64,000 nucleotides of DNA from Candidatus Rhodobacter oscarellae (GTDB lineage: Bacteria > Pseudomonadota > Alphaproteobacteria > Rhodobacterales > Rhodobacteraceae), in the NCBI RefSeq assembly GCF_001078595.1, contig NZ_LFTY01000002.1, positions 3,606,862-3,670,861 on the forward strand, read 5' to 3'. The position numbers and the translations under genes are program-made. Positions 16,605 through 26,782 of this stretch are shown here, one piece after another (the stretch's first letter is position 1; each line of letters opens with the position of its first letter). The notes beneath the pieces are model-generated. The model ran no database searches and had not been told where the DNA came from. It saw only the letters and a list, made by a program, of their open reading frames with translations.

Positions 16605-17273
16605 ATGAACCATAACTGGAATTTCGCGTCGGTCTTCGCCTATTGGGAAGTCCTTGCCGTGGGCCTCTGGGGCACGCTGGTCCTGTTCGTCATCTGCACG
16701 GGCCTGGGCCTGAGCGGCGGGCTGATCATGGGCATGCTGCGTTACTCGAAATCCCGTTGGGTGAACTACCCGGCGCGGCTTTACGTCGAGGTCTTTCGCA
16801 ACACGCCGGTGCTGGTGCAGATCATCTGGTTCTTCTTCGCGCTGCCGGTGCTGACCGGTATCGAGGTGACGCCGTTCCTGGCCGCCATCCTGGGCATAAC
16901 GCTCAACACCATCGCCTTCTCTGCCGAGGTCTTCCGCGGCGGCATCCAGTCGATCGAGCGCGAGCAATGGGAAGCGGGCAAGGCTATCGGCATGTCCTAC
17001 GGGCAGACCATGCGCCGGGTGATCCTGCCGCAGGCGCTCAAGCGCATGCTGCCGCCGCTTACGTCGCGCGGGATCGAGGTGTTCAAGATGTCGACGCTTG
17101 CCTCGGTCGTCGCCTACCCGGAGACGCTGCAGCAGGCAAAGCTGATTGCGTCTTACGAATACAATCCCATTGAGGCCTACACGGTGGTCGCGCTGATCTT
17201 CTTCGTCGTGCTGCTGCCGATGGTACAACTAACCTACGTGCTGGAACGCCGGTTCGGAAAGAGTGACGCATGA
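16605..17273 (+). CDS. Polar amino acid-type ABC transporter permease (second)
   Basis: The 222-aa protein is a paralogue of the preceding permease with the same layout: EVFRNTPVLVQIIWFFF near residue 60 and EAA loop QWEAGKAIGMSYGQTMRRVILPQA near 120. The two form the heterodimeric channel. It begins 2 bp after the first permease's stop, and its own stop overlaps the ATPase start by four bases (ATGA at 17270), a sign of coupled translation. Confidence 0.87.
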   Translation: MNHNWNFASVFAYWEVLAVGLWGTLVLFVICTGLGLSGGLIMGMLRYSKSRWVNYPARLYVEVFRNTPVLVQIIWFFFALPVLTGIEVTPFLAAILGITLNTIAFSAEVFRGGIQSIEREQWEAGKAIGMSYGQTMRRVILPQALKRMLPPLTSRGIEVFKMSTLASVVAYPETLQQAKLIASYEYNPIEAYTVVALIFFVVLLPMVQLTYVLERRFGKSDA

Positions 17274-18043
17274 CAAACGCCGTTGAAATCCGTGAACTAC
17301 ACAAAAGCTTTGGTGACCTGGAGGTTCTGAAGGGGATTGATCTGGATGTCGCCCAGGGCGAGGCCGTGGTGCTTTTGGGCTCCAGCGGGTCCGGCAAGTC
17401 CACGCTTCTGCGCTGCATCAATTTCATGGAAGAGCCGACCTCGGGCCGGGTCAGCCTCAACGGCGATCTGATCGGCACCGAGCAGGGCGGGCGGATGCGC
17501 TACCGCGAGAGCGATCTTTGCCAGCTGCGCACCCGGATCGGCATGGTGTTCCAGCATTTCAACCTGTTCCCGCATAAGACCGTTCTGGAAAACGTCATGG
17601 AGGGCCAGGTGATCGTCCTGGGCCGCTCTAAGGCCGAGGCCAAAGAAAAGGCCATGGCGCAGCTGGCCCGCGTGGGTTTGGAGGAGAAGGCCCCGGAATA
17701 CCCGGCGCGGCTCTCCGGCGGCCAAAAGCAGCGCGTGGCCATCGCTCGCGCCCTGGCAATGGACCCCGAGGTCATGCTCTTCGACGAGGTCACCTCGGCG
17801 CTTGATCCCGAGCTTGTCGGCGAGGTTCTCAAGACCATGCGCCAACTGGCCGAGGAAGGCATGACCATGGTCTGCGTCACCCATGAGATCGGCTTTGCCT
17901 ATCACGTCGCCAATAAGGTCTGCTTTTTGCATCAAGGTCAGATCCTAGAGCAGGGTGCGCCCCAGGTCGTTCTGAAGACCCCCGAGACCAGCCGCGTGCG
18001 CGAGTTTCTTGAGGGGCACTCGCTATTCAAACTACCAGAATGA
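17270..18043 (+). CDS. Polar amino acid-type ABC transporter ATP-binding protein
   Basis: The 257-aa GlnQ/HisP-type ATPase has Walker A GSSGSGKST near residue 36, signature LSGGQKQRVAIARA near 147, Walker B VMLFDEVTSALDPELV near 168 and the H-loop histidine in VCVTHE. A roughly 15-residue insert (IGTEQGGRMRYRES) lies after Walker A, as in the family that handles basic or unusual amino acids. It drives the two upstream permeases. The binding-protein gene follows 23 bp later. Confidence 0.88.
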   Translation: MTNAVEIRELHKSFGDLEVLKGIDLDVAQGEAVVLLGSSGSGKSTLLRCINFMEEPTSGRVSLNGDLIGTEQGGRMRYRESDLCQLRTRIGMVFQHFNLFPHKTVLENVMEGQVIVLGRSKAEAKEKAMAQLARVGLEEKAPEYPARLSGGQKQRVAIARALAMDPEVMLFDEVTSALDPELVGEVLKTMRQLAEEGMTMVCVTHEIGFAYHVANKVCFLHQGQILEQGAPQVVLKTPETSRVREFLEGHSLFKLPE

Positions 18044-18066
18044 GCTCACAATCAGGGAGAATGATG

Positions 18067-18906
18067 ATGAAACTGCTCAAGACCTTCACCAGCGCCTTGG
18101 CGGCTACGGCCGTATTGGCGCTTTCAAGCGTGGTTGCGTCAGCGCAATCGACCTGGGATGCGATCCAGGACCGCGGCACGCTGCGGATCGGCGTCACCCA
18201 GGCTCCGCCCTGGTTCACCAAGGACATCAGCAGCGGCGAATGGACCGGCGGGCTGGGCATCGCGCTGGGCAAGCAGATGGCCGCCGCGCTTGAGGTTGAA
18301 CTTGAAACCGTAGAAGTGACCTGGGGCACCTCGATCGCCGCGCTTCAGTCGGACAAGATCGACCTGATGTACTTCCTGTCGCCGACCGCGTCGCGCGCTC
18401 GGGTGATCGACTTTACGACAAACCCTGTCGGCTACATCTCGCAGGCCGTGCTGGCCGCCGATGGCGTCGACGCGTCGACCTGGGCCGGGCTGAACAACGC
18501 CGACACCAGCTTTTCGGTGCCGCAGGCCACCTCGATGGACCAGTTCCTGACCCGCATGGCCCCCGGTGCTGACATTCAGCGCTTCCCGGACAACGCCGCC
18601 GCAATCGCCGCGTTCCAGTCGGGCCGCGTTGACGCAGTTTCGCTGATGCTGCCGCCGCTTCTGTCGGCGCGTCAGAAATTGGGCTCGGGCGTGATCTCGG
18701 TTCCCACACCCGCGTTCACGGCGCCGGTCAACATCGGCATGCGCCGCGAGGACGACAAGACGTTCCGCGACTGGCTGAACACGGTCAGCCACTTCTGGTA
18801 CGAGACCGGGCGGATCCAAGGTTGGTACGACGAATTCCTGGTTGATTTCGGTATCGACCCCGCGGACAGCCCGCCGATCCAGCGTGAACAGATCTTCATG
18901 CGCTAA
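18067..18906 (+). CDS. Periplasmic amino acid-type substrate-binding protein
   Basis: The 279-aa family 3 solute-binding protein has a Sec signal peptide (MKLLKTFTSALAATAVLALSSVVASAQ). The mature domain starts TWDAIQDRGTLRIGVTQAPPWF, with the usual LRIG motif, followed by DLMYFLSPTASRARVIDFT and NIGMRREDDKTFRDWLN. Of three in-frame ATGs (18061, 18064, 18067) I chose the third, seven bases after AGGGAG. The C-terminus (FGIDPADSPPIQREQIFMR) is short and lacks a lipobox, so the protein is periplasmic. The ligand is unknown. Confidence 0.83.
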   Translation: MKLLKTFTSALAATAVLALSSVVASAQSTWDAIQDRGTLRIGVTQAPPWFTKDISSGEWTGGLGIALGKQMAAALEVELETVEVTWGTSIAALQSDKIDLMYFLSPTASRARVIDFTTNPVGYISQAVLAADGVDASTWAGLNNADTSFSVPQATSMDQFLTRMAPGADIQRFPDNAAAIAAFQSGRVDAVSLMLPPLLSARQKLGSGVISVPTPAFTAPVNIGMRREDDKTFRDWLNTVSHFWYETGRIQGWYDEFLVDFGIDPADSPPIQREQIFMR

Positions 18907-18956
18907 CCGGAACTGGGGCGGATCACTCCGCCCCATTTTCCCCAGCGGGAGCCGAA

Positions 18957-19616
18957 ATGACCCTGCCCGAATTCCGCCCATTGCCGATCAGCGGACAGGT
19001 GCGCAACATGCTGCGCGCGCGGATCGCGGCGGGAGATTTGGCCCCGGGCGAGAAGCTGACTGAGACGGACCTGGCCACCCGGCTGAACATCAGCCGCGGC
19101 CCGCTGCGCGAGGCCATCCTGCAGCTCACCGAGGAGGGCTTGCTGGTCAAAGAGGCCTACAAGGGGCTTCACGTCCGTTCCGTGTCCCGTCAGGAGCTGG
19201 GCGAGCTCTACTCGATGCGCACCACGCTGGAGCGTTTCGCGTTTGAGGAGGCCTGGGAGAAACGCACCGACGCCGCCTTTGTCGACCTCAAGCAGCGCCT
19301 GGACCGCCTTGAGCAGGCAAGAGCCCTAAAGGACATCACCGGGGCCGTGGATGGCGAGATCGACTTTCATTCCTGGGTCTACGAGTTAAGCGGGCATGGG
19401 CTCTTGAAGTCGCATTGGCGCAAGCTTGTGCCCCTGGTGCAGATCTACATGTCCATCCATAACCGCCAGCATGGGATTACCGGCGTGGTTATGGACGCCA
19501 ACTACGAGTACATCGCGCTTGCGCAGGGCGACGACCGCGATTTGCTTTTGAACCATATCAACGATCACATGCAAAAGGGCATGGACACAGTCTATGCCAG
19601 CCTGGAGACCACCTAG
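18957..19616 (+). CDS. GntR-family transcriptional regulator (FadR/FCD subfamily)
   Basis: The 219-aa regulator has an N-terminal winged helix-turn-helix (ARIAAGDLAPGEKLTETDLATRLNISRGPLREAILQLTEEGLL, residues 20-62). A C-terminal FCD ligand domain follows, with acidic and histidine residues (EIDFHSWVYELSGH, LLLNHINDHM) that usually bind a metal and a small acid. It probably senses the transported compound or its breakdown product and controls this operon and the divergent sulfatase gene. It lies 50 bp after the binding-protein gene and overlaps the aminotransferase start by one base. Confidence 0.85.
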   Translation: MTLPEFRPLPISGQVRNMLRARIAAGDLAPGEKLTETDLATRLNISRGPLREAILQLTEEGLLVKEAYKGLHVRSVSRQELGELYSMRTTLERFAFEEAWEKRTDAAFVDLKQRLDRLEQARALKDITGAVDGEIDFHSWVYELSGHGLLKSHWRKLVPLVQIYMSIHNRQHGITGVVMDANYEYIALAQGDDRDLLLNHINDHMQKGMDTVYASLETT

Positions 19617-20542
19617 TGAACACCGACGGAAAATCCACCCATGACGCGCAGGGCGACGACCGCAACGATGACATCCTCATTTGGGTGAACGGCGAGCTGG
19701 TCCATAAGGACCAGGCCAAGGTGTCGGTCTATGACAGCGGCTTCATGCTCGGCGATGGCATGTGGGAGGGGATGCGGCTGTATGACGGTGTCTGGGCGTT
19801 CTTTGACGAGCATATGGACCGGCTCTTCAACTCGCTAAAGGCGGTCTCGCTGGACTCCGGTCTGACCCCCGAAAGCGTCAAGGAACTATTGGACAAAACC
19901 GCCGCCGCCAATGGCATGACCACGGATGCGCATTGCCGGCTGATGATCACTCGGGGGCGCAAGGACAAGCCGTTCCAGCACCCGCAGCTGAGCCGTTCCG
20001 GGCCCACGGTGGTGGCGATCATCGAGCATTCTAAGCCGTCTGAGAGCGTGCAGGGGCAGGGCATCCGGCTTGCGACGGTGCCTCAGGTGCGCGGCCTGCC
20101 GATGAGCCAGGATCCGAAATTCAACAGCCATTCCAAGCTGAACTGCGTGATCGCCTGCCTTCAGGCCGAGCAGGCGGGGGCGGACGAGGCGCTGATGCTG
20201 GATCCCAATGGCTTCGTGAACACGACCAATGCCTGCAATTTCTTCATCGTTCGGCGGGGCGAGGTTTGGACCTCGACGGGCGATTATTGCATGAACGGGG
20301 TCACCCGGCAGAAGGTGATCGACCTGTGCCGCGAGGACGGTATCCCGGTGTTTGAAAAGAACTTTTCGCTCTATGAGGCCTATGGCGCCGACGAGGCGTT
20401 TCTGACCGGCACCTTCGGGGCGCAGACCCCGGTCGCAGAGATTGACGGCAAGCAAATCGGCAGCGGCGAACGCCCGGTGATGATGCGGATCAGAGAGCTT
20501 TATAAGGCGCTGGTGGCCGCGGATACCGCTGCCGCGCGATAG
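19616..20542 (+). CDS. Class IV aminotransferase-like protein with unusual active-site motifs
   Basis: The 308-aa protein is of the branched-chain/D-amino acid aminotransferase fold (PLP fold type IV): ILIWVNGELV, DSGFMLGDGMWEGMRLYDG, HMDRLFNSLKAV and ITRGRKDKPF are all in order. Two catalytic spots look altered. The K-x-L-N motif around the Schiff-base lysine reads SHSKLN, with Lys one place later, and the Glu that contacts the pyridine nitrogen (usual TEGxxSN) is replaced by Thr (VNTTNACN). It may be a divergent transaminase or another fold-IV enzyme. The GTG start overlaps the regulator's TAG by one base. It probably acts on the compound imported by the adjacent transporter. Confidence 0.75.
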   Translation: MNTDGKSTHDAQGDDRNDDILIWVNGELVHKDQAKVSVYDSGFMLGDGMWEGMRLYDGVWAFFDEHMDRLFNSLKAVSLDSGLTPESVKELLDKTAAANGMTTDAHCRLMITRGRKDKPFQHPQLSRSGPTVVAIIEHSKPSESVQGQGIRLATVPQVRGLPMSQDPKFNSHSKLNCVIACLQAEQAGADEALMLDPNGFVNTTNACNFFIVRRGEVWTSTGDYCMNGVTRQKVIDLCREDGIPVFEKNFSLYEAYGADEAFLTGTFGAQTPVAEIDGKQIGSGERPVMMRIRELYKALVAADTAAAR

Positions 20543-20624
20543 GCGCTCAATCCCGCGCGCCGAGATCGACGACATCTCGGCGCCGGTCTCCTGGCGGCTT
20601 TTCTTGGTGGCCAGCGGGGCCTTA

Positions 20625-20766
20625 CCAAGGCCTTAACGATGCGTGCGGCGAGTCCGTTAGGCAAGCCGCCCGAATCGGGGGTTAATGCCTTATTTTGTGG
20701 AGGAATCCGGTGTCGGCTAAGCGTCGGCAAAGCGTCGGCTTTGTGTATGGCACGGGTATGGCAAAC
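20625..20766. repeat. Dispersed repeat, copy B, with 11-bp-period tail
   Basis: The core at 20625-20700 matches copy A at 13644-13719 at about 80%. It is followed by five 11-bp units at 20712, 20723, 20734, 20745 and 20756 (GTCGGCTAAGC, GTCGGCAAAGC, GTCGGCTTTGT, GTATGGCACGG, GTATGGCAAAC). The period is not a multiple of three, arguing against coding. It occupies most of the 345-bp gap between the aminotransferase gene and the AT-rich operon. Confidence 0.8.
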
Positions 20767-20887
20767 AGGTGGGTTAACAGAGCGTGCGGTGGGTTGCTTT
20801 TCTGGCGGCTCTGCGGGACCTTGTTGTCGTTTGGCTTCCGCTCACGAATGGCAGGGATTGACAACCTGTTGAAAGCTCACACCTAGA

Positions 20888-21358
20888 TCACAACATCAGC
20901 AGGCTGACTTCATCGTGGTTCTTCTTAAATGTCGACATTGCGTCTTCTAGCGAGCCGCTTCGGATCAACTGGGGTTCGATCCAATACAGCTTACGATCAT
21001 CGCCGAGAAACACGAAGTTCAGCGAGTGGAATTCTCCAGGGCTGAAGGAGTTAAAAAAACCCCAGGCGATTCCGACGGAGAAGGGTAAGTCATTGGAGCG
21101 ATTTTTTCTATACCACTGACTAACCAAGCCTTTAAAAATGAAAGAAAAATCATCACAATCAAAAAAGTTATGCTTGGTGAATTCGTCCTTATGAGGCATC
21201 TCGTTTTCAATGTCGTTGACAACGTTTTGCAACAAATTGAGCGAAGGCAACTCTAATTTGATGTCAGAGGCACGCAAACGTGTGATATTACCATTGTGGT
21301 CGCGCATCTTCGATTTTACGAAGGTCTTCATCTTTTCGCGGGTTACGGTCTCAACCAT
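20888..21358 (-). CDS. Hypothetical protein with a papain-like Cys-His-Glu arrangement
   Basis: This 156-aa protein has no signal peptide. Three conserved-looking spots stand out: FFDCDDF (Cys68), GEFHSLNFVF (His111) and LYWIEPQ (Glu128). This Cys-His-acid order with a CDDF helix start is reminiscent of small papain/transglutaminase-fold proteins such as the C-terminal domain of the MOA-type lectins; that is a guess from motifs, not a family match. The gene is AT-rich compared with its neighbours and is last in a three-gene leftward operon, 5 bp after the lipoprotein gene. Confidence 0.55.
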   Translation of the reverse strand: MVETVTREKMKTFVKSKMRDHNGNITRLRASDIKLELPSLNLLQNVVNDIENEMPHKDEFTKHNFFDCDDFSFIFKGLVSQWYRKNRSNDLPFSVGIAWGFFNSFSPGEFHSLNFVFLGDDRKLYWIEPQLIRSGSLEDAMSTFKKNHDEVSLLML

Positions 21359-21363
21359 TTTCT

Positions 21364-22446
21364 TTAAACAGTGTCCTCTTCTTTTTGGTCAACCTCCTCC
21401 TCTGTTTCTTCGCCCAGTACATCCTCTTCCACTTCGCGGTAAGCCTTGAGCGCGTTCAAAAAATTTGCCTGGGCGTTCAAGAGTTCGGTTGATGCCGCCA
21501 ATTCATTCTTCTGAAGACCCAACAAAGCCGAAATCGCCTGATTGGTGCCTTCAAACACCGCCGTTACGATGCTTAGTGGCAGCAACGAGGCCGCCGCCAA
21601 CTCACTCGGTTTCGTTATATCGACCGAAGCCAAGGTTCCATCGGCAAACGTGTAGATCGTATCGCGTTTCACAAAGGCGCTGCGTTCGATGTCCAGACCA
21701 GTGATCTGATGAGGATCGGGGACTTGAACAACAAACTCTGTGAAGTTGCGGGATTGCTTGTCAACAAACGTCAGCGTGACCGAGATCAGTGGACGATAGC
21801 AAACCGCGTGATCACAGGACGCAATAACGGACACAGTGCGGGGTGGCGGTGTGACATGTAACTCAAGGCCATGCGTCGCATCATGGGCCAAAATGTGGCG
21901 GGTGCGCGCAACGCTAACCGGATCTGTGGGATCCAAGCGAAGCTTAGCGATTGGCGTGTTTGGTGGCGCTCCGACACCCGCGCCTGGCACTGGATCCGTA
22001 TCGAGCCCCTGGTTCAAGCGCGAGATATTCCCCAAAGCGCGCGCAAGATTGATCAAGGCTTCGCCGGTTTGATCTTCCGTAGAGACCGAAACGGTTTTCA
22101 GAATCTGGTTTTCTATCACGAAATCCACTTCATCCTTGGAGAATCGACTTGGGACGTAATTGATTTCGTAGCGAAAAAGGGGTGATGGATCCGGCCCAAT
22201 GATCTCCTGGTCTGCCTGTCGTTCAACCTTAAAGCGGGTCGAATCTCGCATGGAGTCAGCATTCCCCGAGACTTGGAAGCTCAAGTAGCGGCGGGGTAGC
22301 GAGTAGCTTGCGGTAATTTGTGTCCGCTTTGGTTTTCCGTTGAAATCCAAAAACGGCGCGCCAGCCCTGTTGCTTTCAATTGCGGTGCAGGCGACAAGGC
22401 CAATAACGCTTAAGAGCATTAGACCTGGGCGGATAAAGTTCATCAT
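21364..22446 (-). CDS. Hypothetical lipoprotein with acidic coiled C-terminus
   Basis: The 360-aa product begins MMNFIRPGLMLLSVIGLVAC, a lipoprotein signal with lipobox LVAC (Cys20). The middle is beta-rich (RYEINYVPSRF, VSVIASCDHAVCYRPLISVTLTF) with two cysteines likely paired. The last ~70 residues are helical (TNQAISALLGLQKNELAASTELLNAQANFLNALKAYREVEE) and end in a very acidic tail. I do not recognise the family. It sits between two unknown genes (gaps of 11 bp and 5 bp), so the three products probably work together at the envelope. Confidence 0.6.
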   Translation of the reverse strand: MMNFIRPGLMLLSVIGLVACTAIESNRAGAPFLDFNGKPKRTQITASYSLPRRYLSFQVSGNADSMRDSTRFKVERQADQEIIGPDPSPLFRYEINYVPSRFSKDEVDFVIENQILKTVSVSTEDQTGEALINLARALGNISRLNQGLDTDPVPGAGVGAPPNTPIAKLRLDPTDPVSVARTRHILAHDATHGLELHVTPPPRTVSVIASCDHAVCYRPLISVTLTFVDKQSRNFTEFVVQVPDPHQITGLDIERSAFVKRDTIYTFADGTLASVDITKPSELAAASLLPLSIVTAVFEGTNQAISALLGLQKNELAASTELLNAQANFLNALKAYREVEEDVLGEETEEEVDQKEEDTV

Positions 22447-22457
22447 CTTCGGCGACC

Positions 22458-22817
22458 CTAATCCCTTTCCAATTGTGGTGAGTTGTCGTCGTCTAGGTTA
22501 GCCCGTCGGCCATACCGGTCGTCGCCGATCTCAGGGCCAATGAAGACATCGTCATCGTCTTTTGGTTCGGGGGTGTTGAGCTGGGTTCTTTCCGGGAAGC
22601 CGCTGCCGCGGCTGCCGAACCAGAAGCCCGCGATGCCGGCAGCCAAAGATGCAAGTCCGTTAAAAACGCTTAAAGCTAGTTGGTCTTTCCCGTGCCAGAA
22701 CAAATAGATCGAAATGATGACGGCTGAAGTGCAATACATAAAGACGACGTAATAGGTAACAACGATCCGAACGTAGCTTTTGTTAATTCTGTGTTGGGTT
22801 TTCTTAGTGTCATCCAT
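22458..22817 (-). CDS. Small two-helix membrane protein
   Basis: The 119-aa protein has two membrane segments (about VRIVVTYYVVFMYCTSAVII and LALSVFNGLASLAAGIAGFW) followed by FWFGSRGSG and a charged, acidic tail. The topology places the tail in the cytoplasm. The ATG at 22817 (MDDTKK) is preferred over one at 22850, which would overlap the palindrome at 22846-22857. It is the first gene of the AT-rich operon. No family was recognised; the FWFGSR end after a second helix is seen in many small phage-like or stress-related membrane proteins. Confidence 0.55.
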   Translation of the reverse strand: MDDTKKTQHRINKSYVRIVVTYYVVFMYCTSAVIISIYLFWHGKDQLALSVFNGLASLAAGIAGFWFGSRGSGFPERTQLNTPEPKDDDDVFIGPEIGDDRYGRRANLDDDNSPQLERD

Positions 22818-22845
22818 AGATGATCTCACTAAATGAGTGCCGCAA

Positions 22846-22857
22846 TGCACATGTGCA
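22846..22857. promoter_or_regulatory. 12-bp palindrome upstream of the AT-rich operon
   Basis: TGCACATGTGCA is a perfect palindrome 29 bp upstream of the first start codon of the three-gene operon. It lies where an operator would be expected. No matching regulator is encoded in the operon. Confidence 0.35.
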
Positions 22858-23193
22858 ACATGTATTCTGTGATCATTATGCGATATATTCTAAAAATTTA
22901 CAACATATAGGGCATCGCCGAGCTTTGCCCTAGGAAGGATTGTGTACTTTCTGAAACTCGGGCGCGAAGCTCGCTGCGCTGCGCCGAATTAGGATGTAGT
23001 ACTCACAACTAAGCGCAATGGCTGCAACTTGTCGGTTCATTCGCTGCGTGGCAGACTTTGGAATGCTCCCGTGATTTTGATTTCTGCACGCCCTAGGCAA
23101 GGGACCGGACATTCGCTGTACAGAATCCGAGGGCCGGGATGGACTCATAACAGCAATATAGAGGCGACTTGTTTTGCACCATATCCGTCAGAG
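22858..23193. other. Non-coding stretch upstream of the AT-rich operon
   Basis: I see no gene in this stretch of about 336 bp. It is AT-rich near 22860-22910 (TATATTC, TTTACAACATATAG) and may carry the operon promoter. TAGGGCA (22908-22914) and TGCCCTA (22926-22932) form an inverted repeat with an 11-nt loop. Confidence 0.4.
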
Positions 23194-23224
23194 AAAAGGC
23201 CGCTGGGGTTCCAGCGGCCTTTTG
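23194..23224. terminator. Strong bidirectional terminator downstream of pnp
   Basis: A stem GGCCGCTGG/CCAGCGGCC with a 4-nt loop is flanked by AAAA on one side and TTTT on the other, so it can end transcription in both directions. On the minus strand it lies about 50 bp beyond the pnp stop. Confidence 0.8.
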
Positions 23225-23275
23225 TGTTTTCTTGAGGTGAGAGGCCCCGGGGCAAGCCTGGGGCGCCCGGAGCGC

Positions 23276-25420
<2,145 letters not shown>

Positions 25421-25583
25421 CTATCGTTTCCTTTTGGAGGCACTCCGGGGCCCTCCCCGGTCCTCCTTTTTACATGGCGGCCCCATTGCCGCCGACCCCC
25501 CCTATCATCTCCATGCGCCGGGGTCAGAGCGTCACGTCTCAGATGCGCGGCCCTTACAGCAGAACGCCGGCAAGGGGAAGGGC

Positions 25584-25622
25584 CTTGTCAACAGGCTTTG
25601 TCAACAGGGCTTATCAACAGGG
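25584..25622. repeat. Three short tandem repeats of TTGTCAACAGG type
   Basis: Three consecutive 12-14-bp units (CTTGTCAACAGG, CTTTGTCAACAGGG, CTTATCAACAGGG) lie in the 255-bp gap between pnp and the deacetylase-family gene. Each contains T-T-R-T-C-A-A-C-A, one base away from the DnaA box TTATCCACA. Their role is unknown; they could bind a regulator of pnp, whose start is about 165 bp away. Confidence 0.6.
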
Positions 25623-25675
25623 CCAGCCGGGGGGGCAGGCCCGCGTGGATGGTCGCCGGGCTGCGTGCCGCCGGG

Positions 25676-26782
25676 CTAGAGCAGGAACTCCGCCAGCTCG
25701 CCCAGGATCTCGGAATAGGCCGCCTGCAGGCGGGCGTTGGGCTGGCGCGCGGTGAAGGTCTGGGTGAAGGGGTCGCCCGCGTCGATGGCGCTGCCGGACA
25801 TCTCCTGCAGCACGGCGTGGCCGCAGAACGGCACGTAGACCTCGGAATAGCCGCCCTCATGCGCCATCATCAGCCGTCCGTCGCAGAGATCGTCGGCGGC
25901 CTGCATCACCTGGCGGGTCATCAGCCGGAAAGTCTCGGACGTGGCGAGCATCCGGCTGAGCGGGTCAATCAGGGCCGCGTCAAAGCCGCAGGCGATGATG
26001 ATGATCTCGGGCTGGAACCGGCGCAAAGCGGGCAGGGCGATACGCTCCATGGCCTCCAGATAGGTCGCGTGTCCGGCGCCGGGGGGCAGGGGGATGTTGA
26101 TATTCGCGCCCGTGCCCGCGCCCTCGCCGCGCACATCCGCGTCGCCTGTGTCGATCGGGTAGTTCTTTTCCTGGTGCAGCGAGATCGTAAGGGCGTCGGG
26201 GTCCTCGATAAAGATCGCCTCGGTGCCGTTGCCGTGATGCACGTCCCAGTCGATGACGGCGACGCGTTGGGCCAGGCCCGCGGCGCGGGCGGCCCGGATG
26301 GCGATGGCCAGATTGGCCAGCAGGCAGAACCCGTTCGGGAAATCCGGCAGGCAATGGTGCCCCGGCGGGCGGGACAGCGCATAGGCGTTGCGCGACTTGC
26401 CCTCCAGCACGTGAAACAGGGCGGCCTTGGCCAGCCCGGCGGAGAGCGCGGCGATCTCGAACCCGCCCGCAGCGAAGGGCGTGCGCATGCCGAGTTCGCC
26501 GCCACCGGCGTCGGATATTTGCTTGAACTCTTGCAGAAAGGCCTCGGGATGCACGCGGGAGAGATCCTCCCAGCTGGCCTCGGGCGCGGTCTGGGCGTTC
26601 AGCTCGGCGGTCAGCCCGGTGACATCCATCAGGTTCTTGAGGCGGCGCTTGGTCTCGGGGTTCTCGGGCAGCCCCCCGGGGAGGGGCTGGACCAGCCCGC
26701 CTACCGGCAGTGTGAACGCGTAATTCCCGCCGCCATGCCAAAAGCAGCGCTCGTCCCAAAAGAATGCCGTTTGTTTGGCCAT
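25676..26782 (-). CDS. Histone-deacetylase-family amidohydrolase
   Basis: The 368-aa zinc hydrolase belongs to the HDAC/acetylpolyamine amidohydrolase/AcuC superfamily. Its motifs are RPPGHHCLPDFPNGFC near residue 138 (active-site His pair), VIDWDVHHGNGT near 174 (zinc ligands Asp and His), and IIACGFDA near 266 (third zinc ligand). The N-terminus, MAKQTAFFWDERCFWHGGG, is of the class II type common in proteobacteria. Likely substrates are acetylated polyamines or proteins; sequence alone does not choose. It precedes pnp on the same strand by 255 bp and is probably transcribed separately. Confidence 0.88.
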   Translation of the reverse strand: MAKQTAFFWDERCFWHGGGNYAFTLPVGGLVQPLPGGLPENPETKRRLKNLMDVTGLTAELNAQTAPEASWEDLSRVHPEAFLQEFKQISDAGGGELGMRTPFAAGGFEIAALSAGLAKAALFHVLEGKSRNAYALSRPPGHHCLPDFPNGFCLLANLAIAIRAARAAGLAQRVAVIDWDVHHGNGTEAIFIEDPDALTISLHQEKNYPIDTGDADVRGEGAGTGANINIPLPPGAGHATYLEAMERIALPALRRFQPEIIIIACGFDAALIDPLSRMLATSETFRLMTRQVMQAADDLCDGRLMMAHEGGYSEVYVPFCGHAVLQEMSGSAIDAGDPFTQTFTARQPNARLQAAYSEILGELAEFLL

